A stretch of 36,408 nucleotides of DNA from Dethiothermospora halolimnae (GCF_037577855.1 NZ_JBAKFX010000041.1:1-36408); one strand, 5' to 3'; counted from the stretch's first letter, positions 1 through 9,502 are shown. Notes: a model not told the origin generated them from the sequence alone. A program made the numbers and translations.

Positions 1-1398
<1,398 letters not shown>

Positions 1399-1562
1399 AT
1401 ATATATTCACTGTGCAATTTTGAAAGTGCAAAACACTTTCTTTTAGAGGAAAGTTGAGAATTGAGAGTGGAGAGATTAATGAAGAAAAGATTTTCGTAGA
1501 AAATTTTTTCGACCACTATTAACAATTAACAATTTAAAATTCTGTCCCTAGGACAGCAAAAG

Positions 1563-1680
1563 ATTTGGTGACGATGGCGGAGGGGCCACACCTGTTCCCA
1601 TACCGAACACAGTAGTAAAGTCCTCCAGCGCCGATGGTACTTGGCGGGCAACTGCCTGGGAGAGTAGGTCGTTGCCAGAT
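1563..1680 (+). rRNA. 5S ribosomal RNA
   Basis: A complete 5S rRNA gene about 165 bp after the 23S end. It contains the typical block ggggccacacctgttcccat and the 3' part gggagagtaggtcgttgcca. The first and last six bases pair (attttgg-type strand with ccagat) to close helix I. No tRNA lies between 23S and 5S. The 1399-1562 spacer is AT-rich, with short gaattgaga/aacaattaac-type repeats and a small ctgtccctaggacag palindrome. Confidence 0.95.
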
Positions 1681-1700
1681 TTTTTTTATTTTTTGGATTT

Positions 1701-1737
1701 AGCTGAGAGCTTTTTAGGCTCTTGGCTTTTGTTTTTG
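1701..1737 (+). terminator. rrn operon terminator, first copy
   Basis: A 10-bp stem with two G:U pairs (agctgagagc with gctcttggct, loop tttttag) is followed by a T-rich run. It lies about 20 bp after the 5S gene, where the rRNA transcript should end. The same hairpin recurs in each of the three following repeat units (about 1999-2025, 2284-2310 and 2584-2610). Confidence 0.75.
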
Positions 1738-1909
1738 TAGAAGAGCTTTGTAGAATATTAATTGACAATGGACAATTGACAGTGGACAATTAAAGGTACA
1801 AATCGGCTGAAGCCGATTTGAATATAATATTTTACGACCATAGGGAGTAAAATCACCTTAAATTGTCAATTGTCCACTGTCAACTGTCAATTTAATAAAC
1901 GCTTCGATA

Positions 1910-1979
1910 AGTAGTAAAGTCCTCCAGCGCCGATAGTACTTGGCGTGAAACTACCTGGGAAAGTAGGTGGTTGCCAAAT
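1910..1979 (+). pseudogene. 5S rRNA 3'-half fragment, copy 1
   Basis: This matches the 5S gene from gtagtaaagtcctccagcg to its 3' end but lacks the 5' half. Compared with the intact 5S it carries six substitutions (for example gatagtac for gatggtac, and ggtggttgcc for ggtcgttgcc), and its last bases read ccaaatc. It cannot form helix I and is not a functional 5S rRNA. Confidence 0.85.
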
Positions 1980-2194
1980 CTTTTTATTTTTTGGATATAG
2001 CTGAGAGCTTTGTAGGCTCTTGGCTTTTGTTTTTTGTAGAAGAGCTTTGTAGAATATTAGTTGACAGTGGACAATTAAAGGTACAAATCGGCTGAAGCCG
2101 ATTTGAATATAATATTTTACGAGCATAGGAAGTAAAATTACCTTAAATTGTCAATTGTCCACTGTCAACTGTCAATTTAATAAACGCTTCGATA

Positions 2195-2263
2195 AGTAGT
2201 AAAGTCCTCCAGCGCCGATAGTACTTGGCGTGAAACTACCTGGGAAAGTAGGTGGTTGCCAGA
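2195..2263 (+). pseudogene. 5S rRNA 3'-half fragment, copy 2
   Basis: Same truncated 5S 3' half with the same left breakpoint (cgataa joined to gtagtaaag) and the same six substitutions as the other fragments. The shared changes show the fragments were amplified from one damaged copy rather than copied separately from the intact 5S gene. Confidence 0.85.
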
Positions 2264-2494
2264 TTTTTTTATTTTTTGAATATAGCTGAGAGCTTTTTAG
2301 GCTCTTGGCTTTTGTTTTTTTGTAGAAGAGCTTTGTAGAATATTAATTGACAATGGACAATTGACAGTGGACAATTAAAGGTGCAAATCGGCTGAAGCCG
2401 ATTTGAATATAATATTTTACGAGCATAGGAAGTAAAATCACCTTAAATTGTCAATTGTCCACTGTCAACTGTCAATTTAATAAACGCCTCGATA

Positions 2495-2563
2495 AGTAGT
2501 AAAGTCCTCCAGCGCCGATAGTACTTGGCGTGAAACTACCTGGGAAAGTAGGTGGTTGCCAGA
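2495..2563 (+). pseudogene. 5S rRNA 3'-half fragment, copy 3
   Basis: Third truncated 5S 3' half, identical to copy 2 over its length and followed by the same terminator hairpin. The junction before it reads cgcctcgataa instead of cgcttcgataa. Confidence 0.85.
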
Positions 2564-2823
2564 TTTTTTTATTTTTTGAATATAGCTGAGAGCTTTTTAG
2601 GCTCTTGGCTTTTATTTTTTTGTAGAAGAGCTTTGTAGAATATTAATTGACGATGGACAATTGACAGTGGACAATTAAAGGTGCAAATCGGCTGAAGCCG
2701 ATTTGAATATAATATTTTACGACCATAGGGAGTAAAATCACCTTAAATTGTCAATTGTCCATTGTCAACTGTCAATTTAATAAACGCCCCGTAAGGTGGC
2801 GGAAAAATCAGCTTGCTGATTTT

Positions 2824-2873
2824 ATTAATTATTAATTATTAATTATTAACTATTAACTATTAACTATTAACTA
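2824..2873 (+). repeat. Heptanucleotide tandem repeat
   Basis: Seven direct copies of a 7-mer: three attaatt followed by four attaact. A small hairpin (aaaatcagc ... gctgatttt) lies directly before it. It sits just upstream of the pdxS promoter. Confidence 0.9.
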
Positions 2874-2882
2874 AAAAAAGGT

Positions 2883-2916
2883 TTGACACATACAATCCAT
2901 TATGCAATAATATAAT
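2883..2916 (+). promoter_or_regulatory. Probable sigma-A promoter of pdxST
   Basis: A perfect TTGACA (2883-2888) is followed at 17-bp spacing by AATAAT (2906-2911), with an overlapping TATAAT at 2911-2916. It lies about 45 bp before the pdxS start codon. No PdxR-type regulator gene is seen nearby. Confidence 0.6.
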
Positions 2917-2960
2917 TGTAACGACAATGTATGCATAAAAAAGAATTTGGGAGGGGTACA

Positions 2961-3833
2961 ATGAATAAGAGATATGAACTTAATAAAAATTTAGCTCAAA
3001 TGTTAAAGGGCGGAGTTATAATGGACGTTACAAATTCTAAGGAGGCTAAAATAGCTGAAGAAGCAGGAGCTGTAGCGGTTATGGCCCTAGAGAGGGTTCC
3101 CGCGGATATAAGAAAACAGGGTGGAGTAGCTAGGATGTCTGATCCCAAAATGATAAAGGAAATAGTAGAAAGTGTATCGATACCTGTTATGGCTAAGGTA
3201 AGAATAGGACATTTTGTTGAGGCACAAATACTAGAGAGTATCGGGGTAGATTACATAGATGAAAGTGAAGTGCTAACACCGGCAGATGAGATGTTTCATA
3301 TAGATAAAAAACAATTTAAAGTACCCTATGTATGTGGTGCTAGAAATCTTGGAGAAGCCCTAAGAAGGATAGCGGAAGGAGCTTCTATGATAAGAACAAA
3401 GGGAGAGGCAGGGACTGGAAATGTTGTTGAAGCAGTTAGACATATGAGAACGATAAAAGGAGAGATGAGAAGGATAGAAAACATGCCTAAAGAGGAATTG
3501 ATGACAGCTGCTAAAGAAATGGGAGCTCCCTATGATTTAGTGGAGTATGTCCATGAAAATGGAAAACTACCGGTTATTAATTTTGCTGCAGGGGGAATAG
3601 CTACACCGGCAGATGCTGCCCTTATGATGCAGTTAGGTTGTGACGGTATATTTGTAGGGTCTGGGGTATTTAAATCAGATAATCCAGAAAAGAGGGCAAG
3701 GGCAATAGTAAAGGCAACAAACTATTATAATGATCCTAAAGTAATAGCTGAGGTTTCAGAGGATTTAGGTGAAGCAATGTCTGGTCTTGAGATAAATACT
3801 TTAGAAACGGAATATGCCCAAAGAGGTTGGTAA
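2961..3833 (+). CDS. pdxS: Pyridoxal 5'-phosphate synthase, lyase subunit PdxS
   Basis: PdxS condenses ribose 5-phosphate, glyceraldehyde 3-phosphate and ammonia into pyridoxal 5'-phosphate, using ammonia from PdxT. The 290-aa protein has the family length and (beta/alpha)8 sequence. It shows the Asp of GGVIMDV (D22), the Schiff-base lysine in MAKVRIGHF (K79), and the second lysine in MIRTKGEAGTG (K147). The ATG at 2961 is chosen because GGGAGGGG lies at proper distance; the in-frame ATG at 2931 has no ribosome site. pdxT starts one base after the stop codon, so the two are translated from one mRNA. Confidence 0.97.
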   Translation: MNKRYELNKNLAQMLKGGVIMDVTNSKEAKIAEEAGAVAVMALERVPADIRKQGGVARMSDPKMIKEIVESVSIPVMAKVRIGHFVEAQILESIGVDYIDESEVLTPADEMFHIDKKQFKVPYVCGARNLGEALRRIAEGASMIRTKGEAGTGNVVEAVRHMRTIKGEMRRIENMPKEELMTAAKEMGAPYDLVEYVHENGKLPVINFAAGGIATPADAALMMQLGCDGIFVGSGVFKSDNPEKRARAIVKATNYYNDPKVIAEVSEDLGEAMSGLEINTLETEYAQRGW

Positions 3834-3834
3834 T

Positions 3835-4419
3835 ATGACTAATGTAGGCATCCTAGGATTTCAAGGTTCGGTAGTAGAACATAAAGATATGTTAGAAAAA
3901 ATTAAAGAAGTAAAACCTATTATTGTTAAATATAAAGAAGATATAGAGAAAATAGATGGACTTATATTACCCGGGGGAGAAAGCACTACAATAGGTAAAC
4001 TACTGATGGAATTTAATTTAAAGGATATAATAATAGATAAAATAAAAAGGGGAATGCCAGTATGGGGAACATGTGCAGGTATGATACTACTAGCTAAAGA
4101 TATAGTAAATGATAATATTATCCACCTTGGTGTAATGAATATAACAATTAGGAGAAATGGCTATGGAAGCCAGCTAAATAGTTTTATTACTGAATCATCG
4201 GTAAAAGAAGTGTCTCCTAAGGATATTCCCCTTGTTTTTATAAGGGCACCCTATATAGAAAGGGTAGGGAGAAATGTTAAGATAATTAAAAAATATAAGG
4301 ACAAAATAGTTGCAGCTAAGGAAAATAATATGTTAGCTACATCATTTCATCCAGAACTTACGGAGGATATATCCTTTCATAGGTATTTTGTAGATATGAT
4401 AAAAGATTCTAAGAGATAA
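3835..4419 (+). CDS. pdxT: Pyridoxal 5'-phosphate synthase, glutaminase subunit PdxT
   Basis: This class I glutamine amidotransferase subunit hydrolyses glutamine and channels ammonia to PdxS. The 194-aa protein has the N-terminal GILGFQGSVVEH, the oxyanion strand LPGGESTT, the nucleophile in WGTCAGM (C80), and the catalytic His-Glu in FHPEL (H172, E174). The start at 3835 follows GAGG in the end of pdxS; an earlier ATG at 3814 lies inside pdxS and lacks a site. The stop codon lies inside the terminator hairpin. Confidence 0.96.
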   Translation: MTNVGILGFQGSVVEHKDMLEKIKEVKPIIVKYKEDIEKIDGLILPGGESTTIGKLLMEFNLKDIIIDKIKRGMPVWGTCAGMILLAKDIVNDNIIHLGVMNITIRRNGYGSQLNSFITESSVKEVSPKDIPLVFIRAPYIERVGRNVKIIKKYKDKIVAAKENNMLATSFHPELTEDISFHRYFVDMIKDSKR

Positions 4420-4437
4420 TCTTAGAGTCTTTTTTAT
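4403..4437 (+). terminator. Terminator of pdxST
   Basis: An 11-bp stem (aagattctaag with cttagagtctt, one G:U) with loop agataat is followed by a T run. It overlaps the pdxT stop codon. Confidence 0.8.
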
Positions 4438-4484
4438 GTTTTTTTGCATAATATATACTATAGATACTATAGAGAGGTGATCTT

Positions 4485-7115
4485 TTGGAAGGTCTTATTA
4501 GTGTTACCCAAAACAAATGCAAACAGTGTTATTCCTGCGTAAGAAACTGTCCAGTAAATGCTGTTCAAATAACCGATGGACAAGCTAAAATAATGTATTC
4601 TAGATGTATAAATTGTGGGAATTGTATAAAAAGTTGTCCCCAGAGTGCAAAGTTGGTAATAGATAGTAAATCCAATACTTTAAGATTATTAAAGGAAAAG
4701 GTAGTGGCATGTTTAGCTCCGTCATTTGTGGCAAGTTTTTATCCCCATGATTATAAAAAGGTTATAGGGGCTATAAAGGAATTGGGTTTTGATGAGGTTT
4801 GGGAGACAGCAGTGGGGGCAGAGGTACTGGCGAAAGAGGTGGATAAGTTTATAGATAAAAATAGTAGAAAACCATATATAAGCACACCATGTCCTGCCTT
4901 TGTTACCATGATAGAAAAGCATTATCCAGAGCTTATAAAATATTTGCTTCCCTTTGTATCTCCAATGATTGTTACAGCAAGGATTATAAAGAAAATAGAT
5001 AAAAATACAAGGGTTATATTTATAGGGCCCTGTGTTGCCAAAAAGGCCGAGGCCAATAGCCCTCAATTTAAAAATGATATAGATGAAGTTCTTACATTTG
5101 ATGAAATAAAAGAATTATTACTGGAAAAAAACATTAACATAAACAGAGCCCAAAGGTCTAATTTTGATAGTATATATACAACTAAAGGTAAACTTTTTCC
5201 CTTATCTGGAGGTCTTTTAAATAATCTTAAAACACAGGGGAGATTAAAAAGTAGTGAATATACATTTGTAGATGGGGCTTTAGAATGTATAAATCTAATA
5301 AAGGCAATTGAAAAGGGAGATGCATTTGTAAAGTTTGCAGATGTACTTATGTGTAAAGGATGTATAGAGGGCCCTAAAATAGATAGTAATTTAAATTATT
5401 ACGAAAAAAGGGATAGTATATATAATTTTTATAATAATAGAGAAAGAAATAATAAAGCATTAGATATTGATATAAACGTCAAAAGAATCTATAAAAATAG
5501 AAGGAGCATATTAGCTCTTCCTTCAGATAAGGAAATAAATAACATATTAGCCCTGACCAATAAGTATAGTAAAGAAGATGAACTAAACTGTGGAGCCTGT
5601 GGTTATAATACATGTAGAGATAAGGCCATAGCAGTAATACAGGGTATTGCAGAGGTGGATATGTGCTTACCCTATTTATTATCTAAAAAGACAAAATTAC
5701 TTGATGAATTATCTAAAAATTTTAAAGAAATATCAATGTTAAAGGAAGAGTTAGAAACCATAATACATTCATCCTACGATGGTCTTGTTATAACCGATGG
5801 GTATGGAAAAATACTTTTAAATAATAATGCGTGGGAGAAGATGACAAATTATAAAAAGAAAAAAGATGATTCTGTTCAAAATATACAGGATAAAAATGTG
5901 GTTTTTCCATCGGCAACTATTTTAGCCTTAAAGGAAAAGCGAAGGGTATCCTTTATACAATATGGAAATAAAAATAAAAAGTTTTTAGCAACAGCCACTC
6001 CAATATTAGATAATGATGGTAAAATTACCAGGGTAGTATCAAATATAAGGGATATAAATGAGCTTAATAAGTTAAAAAATCAACTTGAGGAAACTAGAAA
6101 ATTAGAAAAATATCATAAAGAAGGTAACAGAGAAAGTGATAATACTGTATTTGATAAGGGAAATTTAGTTGTAAATAGTAGTGCCTTTGGAGAAGTCCTA
6201 AAAACAGCCAGTACAGTTGCAGCGGTAGACTCAACAATTTTAATCCTGGGTGAATCGGGGGTAGGTAAAGAAGTAGTAGCAAAGTTTATAAAAAATTTGA
6301 GTAATAGAAAGGATAAACCTTTTATCAAAATAAACTGTGGAGCAATACCGGAAAATCTTATAGAGTCAGAGTTATTTGGTTATGAAGCAGGTGCCTTTAC
6401 AGGGGCGAGGAATAGAGGAAAACCAGGACTTATAGAACTTGCCCATAGGGGAATATTGTTTTTAGATGAAATAGGGGAGCTTCCCCTTAATTTACAGGTA
6501 AAGTTATTAAGGGTTATTCAAGAAAAAAGTATTACTAGAATAGGGGGAACGAAGGAAAAAGATATAGATATAAGGATAATTGCAGCAACAAACAGAAATC
6601 TATATGATATGGTTAAAAAAGGGGAATTTAGGGTTGATCTATATTATAGATTAAATGTTGTCCCCATAGAGATTCCACCCCTTAGAAAAAGGAAGGCAGA
6701 TATAATACCCCTATCATATCATTTTATAAATCGTTTTAATAAAAAATATAGGTGTAATAAAGAATTAACAGAAGATGCTGAAGGTACATTAGTCCAATAT
6801 AGCTGGCCAGGAAATGTTAGAGAACTTGAGAATATTATAGAAAGACTTGTGGTTACAACGGAAGGGGATTTAATACACAAAAAAGACTTACCAATGTTTA
6901 TTTTTCAAAACAATAATTTAGATGATGATATTAGGGTGGACAGAATTATTCCCATTAAAGAAGCGGTTGAGAATGTGGAGAAAAAGATTATAGAAAAGGC
7001 ATATAGAAAATATTCTACAACCTATGAAATGGCTAATGCATTGGGGGTAAATCAGTCAACCGTTGTAAGAAAAATAAAGAAGTATATAAAAAGTAATGCA
7101 CTTAAGCATGATTAA
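4485..7115 (+). CDS. Sigma-54 activator with [FeFe]-hydrogenase-like sensor domain
   Basis: This 876-aa protein joins a redox or hydrogen sensor to a transcription activator. Residues 1-60 hold two [4Fe-4S] motifs (C12-C22, C41-C51). About 70-345 is an iron-hydrogenase large-subunit domain with TPCPAF (~134), GPCVAKKAE (~182) and MCKGCIEGP (~289). About 367-392 is a four-Cys Fe-S domain (CGACGYNTC). About 420-540 is a PAS domain. The AAA+ domain has Walker A GESGVGKE (~590), the sigma-54 contact loop GAFTGA (~636) and LFLDEIGELP; a Fis-type HTH ends the protein. The TTG start at 4485 follows AGAGAGGTGA. The next operon has a sigma-54 promoter, so that operon is the likely target. Whether it binds an H-cluster is unknown. 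Confidence 0.9.
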   Translation: MEGLISVTQNKCKQCYSCVRNCPVNAVQITDGQAKIMYSRCINCGNCIKSCPQSAKLVIDSKSNTLRLLKEKVVACLAPSFVASFYPHDYKKVIGAIKELGFDEVWETAVGAEVLAKEVDKFIDKNSRKPYISTPCPAFVTMIEKHYPELIKYLLPFVSPMIVTARIIKKIDKNTRVIFIGPCVAKKAEANSPQFKNDIDEVLTFDEIKELLLEKNININRAQRSNFDSIYTTKGKLFPLSGGLLNNLKTQGRLKSSEYTFVDGALECINLIKAIEKGDAFVKFADVLMCKGCIEGPKIDSNLNYYEKRDSIYNFYNNRERNNKALDIDINVKRIYKNRRSILALPSDKEINNILALTNKYSKEDELNCGACGYNTCRDKAIAVIQGIAEVDMCLPYLLSKKTKLLDELSKNFKEISMLKEELETIIHSSYDGLVITDGYGKILLNNNAWEKMTNYKKKKDDSVQNIQDKNVVFPSATILALKEKRRVSFIQYGNKNKKFLATATPILDNDGKITRVVSNIRDINELNKLKNQLEETRKLEKYHKEGNRESDNTVFDKGNLVVNSSAFGEVLKTASTVAAVDSTILILGESGVGKEVVAKFIKNLSNRKDKPFIKINCGAIPENLIESELFGYEAGAFTGARNRGKPGLIELAHRGILFLDEIGELPLNLQVKLLRVIQEKSITRIGGTKEKDIDIRIIAATNRNLYDMVKKGEFRVDLYYRLNVVPIEIPPLRKRKADIIPLSYHFINRFNKKYRCNKELTEDAEGTLVQYSWPGNVRELENIIERLVVTTEGDLIHKKDLPMFIFQNNNLDDDIRVDRIIPIKEAVENVEKKIIEKAYRKYSTTYEMANALGVNQSTVVRKIKKYIKSNALKHD

Positions 7116-7130
7116 ATGCAACGGTGCATT
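7095..7130 (+). promoter_or_regulatory. Candidate upstream activator sites for the sigma-54 regulator
   Basis: A perfect inverted repeat AATGCA-acgg-TGCATT occupies 7115-7130. An imperfect one (atgcacttaagcat) lies at about 7096-7109, with centres about 20 bp apart on the same face of the helix. They lie about 190-215 bp before the -24 element at 7315, a usual distance for enhancer-type sites. The regulator link is inferred. Confidence 0.4.
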
Positions 7131-7216
7131 AAAGGTCGGACTCAGTTTAAGGCTAAGGTTAAGGGAAAGGGATATTAGAATAAGGGAAAATCTAAAAAAT
7201 AAATATATATAAATAA

Positions 7217-7264
7217 AACAAGTCTTAAGATAGTCATTTACTATCTTAAGACTTGTTTTTTTAG
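7217..7264 (+). terminator. Terminator of the sigma-54 regulator gene
   Basis: A perfect 18-bp stem (7217-7234 with 7240-7257) with a five-base loop is followed by a run of seven or more T. It isolates the regulator transcript from the hydrogenase promoter. Confidence 0.85.
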
Positions 7265-7314
7265 CATAAATTTCAATCTCAACCTCAACCTTAAACTTAG
7301 CATGAACCTAATTT

Positions 7315-7330
7315 TGGCACAGTATATGCA
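7315..7330 (+). promoter_or_regulatory. Sigma-54 (-24/-12) promoter of the hydrogenase operon
   Basis: TGGCAC-agtat-ATGCA fits the sigma-54 consensus TGGCAC-N5-TTGCA at 15 of its informative positions, including the invariant GG and GC with exact 10-bp spacing. Transcription should start near 7341, about 27 bp before the first gene of the operon. Confidence 0.8.
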
Positions 7331-7367
7331 ACATATATAAGTACAAATAAAAAAAGGGGGATTTAAA

Positions 7368-7724
7368 ATGACATATAGAGAGATTTATGATAGGTTAAGA
7401 GATTCCGCTGAAGATAAAATAGATAAAAAAAGAAAGGGTAAAATAAGAGCCGTACTTGGATATTCAAAATGTAGTGTAAGTGTTGGGGCAAATGAAGTAT
7501 TAAAGGCAATGCAAGAGGTGCTAGTAGAAGGGGAAATAGAGGATGTAATAATTGAAACCACAGGATGTATTGGACTTTGTTCTAAGGAGCCTTTATTAGA
7601 GATATATACAAAGGATGGGGATAGATACACATATGAGCTGGTTACTCCTAAAAAGGCAAGGGCAATAATACTATCCCATTCATTATATGATGAAGAATTG
7701 GAAGAATATATTTTAAAAATGTAA
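7368..7724 (+). CDS. Thioredoxin-like [2Fe-2S] ferredoxin subunit of the hydrogenase complex
   Basis: This 118-aa protein matches the thioredoxin-like ferredoxin domain usually fused to the N terminus of HydB/NuoF-type subunits or made as HndB. The second half has the motif TTGCIGLCSKEP (C67, C71) and the first half YSKCSVSVGA (C35). The family normally has Cys-x3-Cys in the first half; here the first of these is Gly31, leaving three cysteines. It may bind a cluster with another ligand or have lost it. It is the first gene of the operon, with AAAGGGGG before the ATG; the next gene begins 12 bp after its stop. Confidence 0.8.
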   Translation: MTYREIYDRLRDSAEDKIDKKRKGKIRAVLGYSKCSVSVGANEVLKAMQEVLVEGEIEDVIIETTGCIGLCSKEPLLEIYTKDGDRYTYELVTPKKARAIILSHSLYDEELEEYILKM

Positions 7725-7736
7725 GGGGGAAGGGGA

Positions 7737-8210
7737 ATGGACTATAAAGAGAGGGTTTTAACAATAATTGAAGAGGTTGGTACCACTGGGGATAAACTTA
7801 TAGAGATTTTATTGAAGGTTCAAAATACAAAGGATAAAAAATATATCACAGAAGAAGAACTAAAGATAGTCTCCAGGGAATTAAAGGTTCCATTAAGTAA
7901 GGTATATGGAGTTGTTACATTTTATTCGATGTTTTCCCTTAAAAAAAGGGGGAGATATGTTATAGAGATTTGTAACAGTGGACCCTGTTATGTAAATGGA
8001 TCAAGGAATATAGTCAAAATATTTGAAAATATCTTAGGAATTAAAATAGGAGAAACCACAAAGGATGGACTATTTTCAATGGATTATACAAGTTGCATAG
8101 GGGCTTGTGATGTGGCGCCGGCTGTTAAGATTAATGATCAAGTTTATGGTAACTTAAATGAAGAAAAAATAAAAGCCATAATAGCAGACTTAAGAAAGGG
8201 GGAAGAGTAA
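7737..8210 (+). CDS. NuoE-like [2Fe-2S] subunit of NAD-linked [FeFe] hydrogenase (HymA/HydC type)
   Basis: This 24-kDa-type subunit carries one [2Fe-2S] cluster next to the flavin subunit. The 157-aa protein has the family's helical N-terminal part (VYGVVTFYSMF) and the ligand pairs CNSGPC and SCIGACDVAP, so all four cysteines are present. It follows GGGGGAAGGGG and its stop overlaps the start of the next gene (TAATG), which implies coupled translation with the NuoF-like subunit. Confidence 0.93.
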   Translation: MDYKERVLTIIEEVGTTGDKLIEILLKVQNTKDKKYITEEELKIVSRELKVPLSKVYGVVTFYSMFSLKKRGRYVIEICNSGPCYVNGSRNIVKIFENILGIKIGETTKDGLFSMDYTSCIGACDVAPAVKINDQVYGNLNEEKIKAIIADLRKGEE

Positions 8211-9502
8211 TGGTAAACTTAATATCTAGATTATGCGGAAAGATAAACCCATTATCATTAAAGGAATATAAAGAAAATAACGGGTTTAAAGGTCTAGAAA
8301 GGGCATTATTTAAAATGAACTCAAAGGATATAATAAGTGAAATAAAAAGTTCTAATTTAAAGGGAAGGGGAGGGGCTTGTTTTTCTACAGGTCTTAAATG
8401 GCAGTTTACTTCAATGGAAAATAGTAATGATAAATATGTTATATGTAATGCTGATGAAGGGGAGCCGGGAACATTTAAGGATAAAGTATTATTAGATGGT
8501 TGCCCATTTCAAATAATAGAAGGAATGATTATAGCTGCCTTAGCCGTCGGGGCAAATAAAGGATATATATATATTAGGGGGGAATATCCAAAGTCAAAGG
8601 ATATATTAATAGATGCTATTAATACCCTTAAATATGAAGGATATCTTGGAAAAAACATATTGGGTACAGAGTATAGTTTTGATATAGAGGTAAGGTCTGG
8701 AGCAGGGGCTTATGTATGTGGAGAGGAAACCGCCCTTATAGAATCCATTGAAGGGAACCCGGGAAGGTCTAGATTTAAGCCACCCTATCCCCCAAATAAG
8801 GGATTATGGGGAAAACCTACCTTGGTTAACAATGTTGAAACTCTAGCTAATATACCTATAATATTAGCCAATGGGGTAGATGAATATAAAAAATATGGAA
8901 CAAAGTCAAGTGTGGGAACTAAGCTTATAAGTGTATCGGGGGCAGTTGTTAATAAGGGGGTATTTGAGATAGAGTTTGGAACCACCCTTAGGGAAGTAAT
9001 ATACGATATATGTGGAGGTATGGAGCCTGGTAAAGAACTTAATTTTATACAATTGGGAGGATCATCAGGGGCATGCTTACCAAATAGTTTACTTGATACT
9101 AAACTGGATTTTGATGAGTTAAAGAAATTAGATATAGGACTGGGTTCAGGAGCCATATTAGTTGTGGATACTTCAATTTGTATATTGGACTTTATAAAAA
9201 ATACTATGGAGTTTTTTAAACATGAATCCTGTGGTAAATGTACTCCCTGTAGAGAGGGGAATAGACATATAATAAAAACCATTGATAGAATAACAAAGGG
9301 GTATGGAACCAAGAATGACTTAAACTTATTAATAGATATATCAACCGTTATGACTGAAGCTTCCCTGTGTGGGTTAGGTCAGGCTGCACCAACGGCTCTT
9401 ATTACTACAATGAAATACTTTAAAGAGGAGTATATAAATCATGTAAAGGGATATTGTAAAGCTGGAATATGTAATTTAAAAGGGGGTGTGGTTAATGGAT
9501 AA
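8210..9502 (+). CDS. NuoF-like FMN/NAD(H) subunit of [FeFe] hydrogenase (HymB/HydB type)
   Basis: The flavin subunit that exchanges electrons with NAD(H). The 430-aa protein shows the FMN/NADH loop GRGGACFSTGLKW, then CNADEGEPGTFKDK, the block GAGAYVCGEETAL...GNPGRSRFKPP, an SLBB region, and the [4Fe-4S] ligands in ESCGKCTPCREG plus CGLGQAAPT. It ends at GYCKAGICNL, the point where HydB of Thermotoga type continues into a two-[4Fe-4S] ferredoxin domain; that domain is absent here. The N-terminal thioredoxin-like domain is also absent and supplied by the separate 118-aa protein. It overlaps hydA by 8 bp. Confidence 0.94.
   Translation: MVNLISRLCGKINPLSLKEYKENNGFKGLERALFKMNSKDIISEIKSSNLKGRGGACFSTGLKWQFTSMENSNDKYVICNADEGEPGTFKDKVLLDGCPFQIIEGMIIAALAVGANKGYIYIRGEYPKSKDILIDAINTLKYEGYLGKNILGTEYSFDIEVRSGAGAYVCGEETALIESIEGNPGRSRFKPPYPPNKGLWGKPTLVNNVETLANIPIILANGVDEYKKYGTKSSVGTKLISVSGAVVNKGVFEIEFGTTLREVIYDICGGMEPGKELNFIQLGGSSGACLPNSLLDTKLDFDELKKLDIGLGSGAILVVDTSICILDFIKNTMEFFKHESCGKCTPCREGNRHIIKTIDRITKGYGTKNDLNLLIDISTVMTEASLCGLGQAAPTALITTMKYFKEEYINHVKGYCKAGICNLKGGVVNG

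Larger units (their letters stand above)
1681..2800 (+). repeat. Tandem array of about 300-bp rrn-tail units
   Basis: Four successive units have a period of about 285-300 bp. Each tail holds a terminator hairpin, a block of ttgacaatggacaatt-type repeats, a small hairpin (caaatcggc, loop tgaa, gccgatttg), then the reverse-complement block ending near tttaataaacgc. The two blocks make each unit one long imperfect palindrome. Units 2-4 are each preceded by a 70-bp piece of 5S rRNA gene. Unit 2 is shorter by about 15 bp. The array fills the gene-free stretch between 5S and pdxS; no credible coding region was seen. Confidence 0.9.

Noticed and set aside
1526..2126. Minus-strand frames of 79-87 codons across 5S and the repeat array
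   Set aside because: They run through rRNA and repeat sequence, repeat with the array, and have no plausible start signals.
1681..2800. CRISPR array
   Set aside because: The units are about 300 bp with 5S pieces and no unique spacers; no cas genes are near.
2804..2823. Terminator before pdxS
   Set aside because: The hairpin aaaatcagc/gctgatttt is not followed by a T run and no transcript needs to end there beyond the array terminators.
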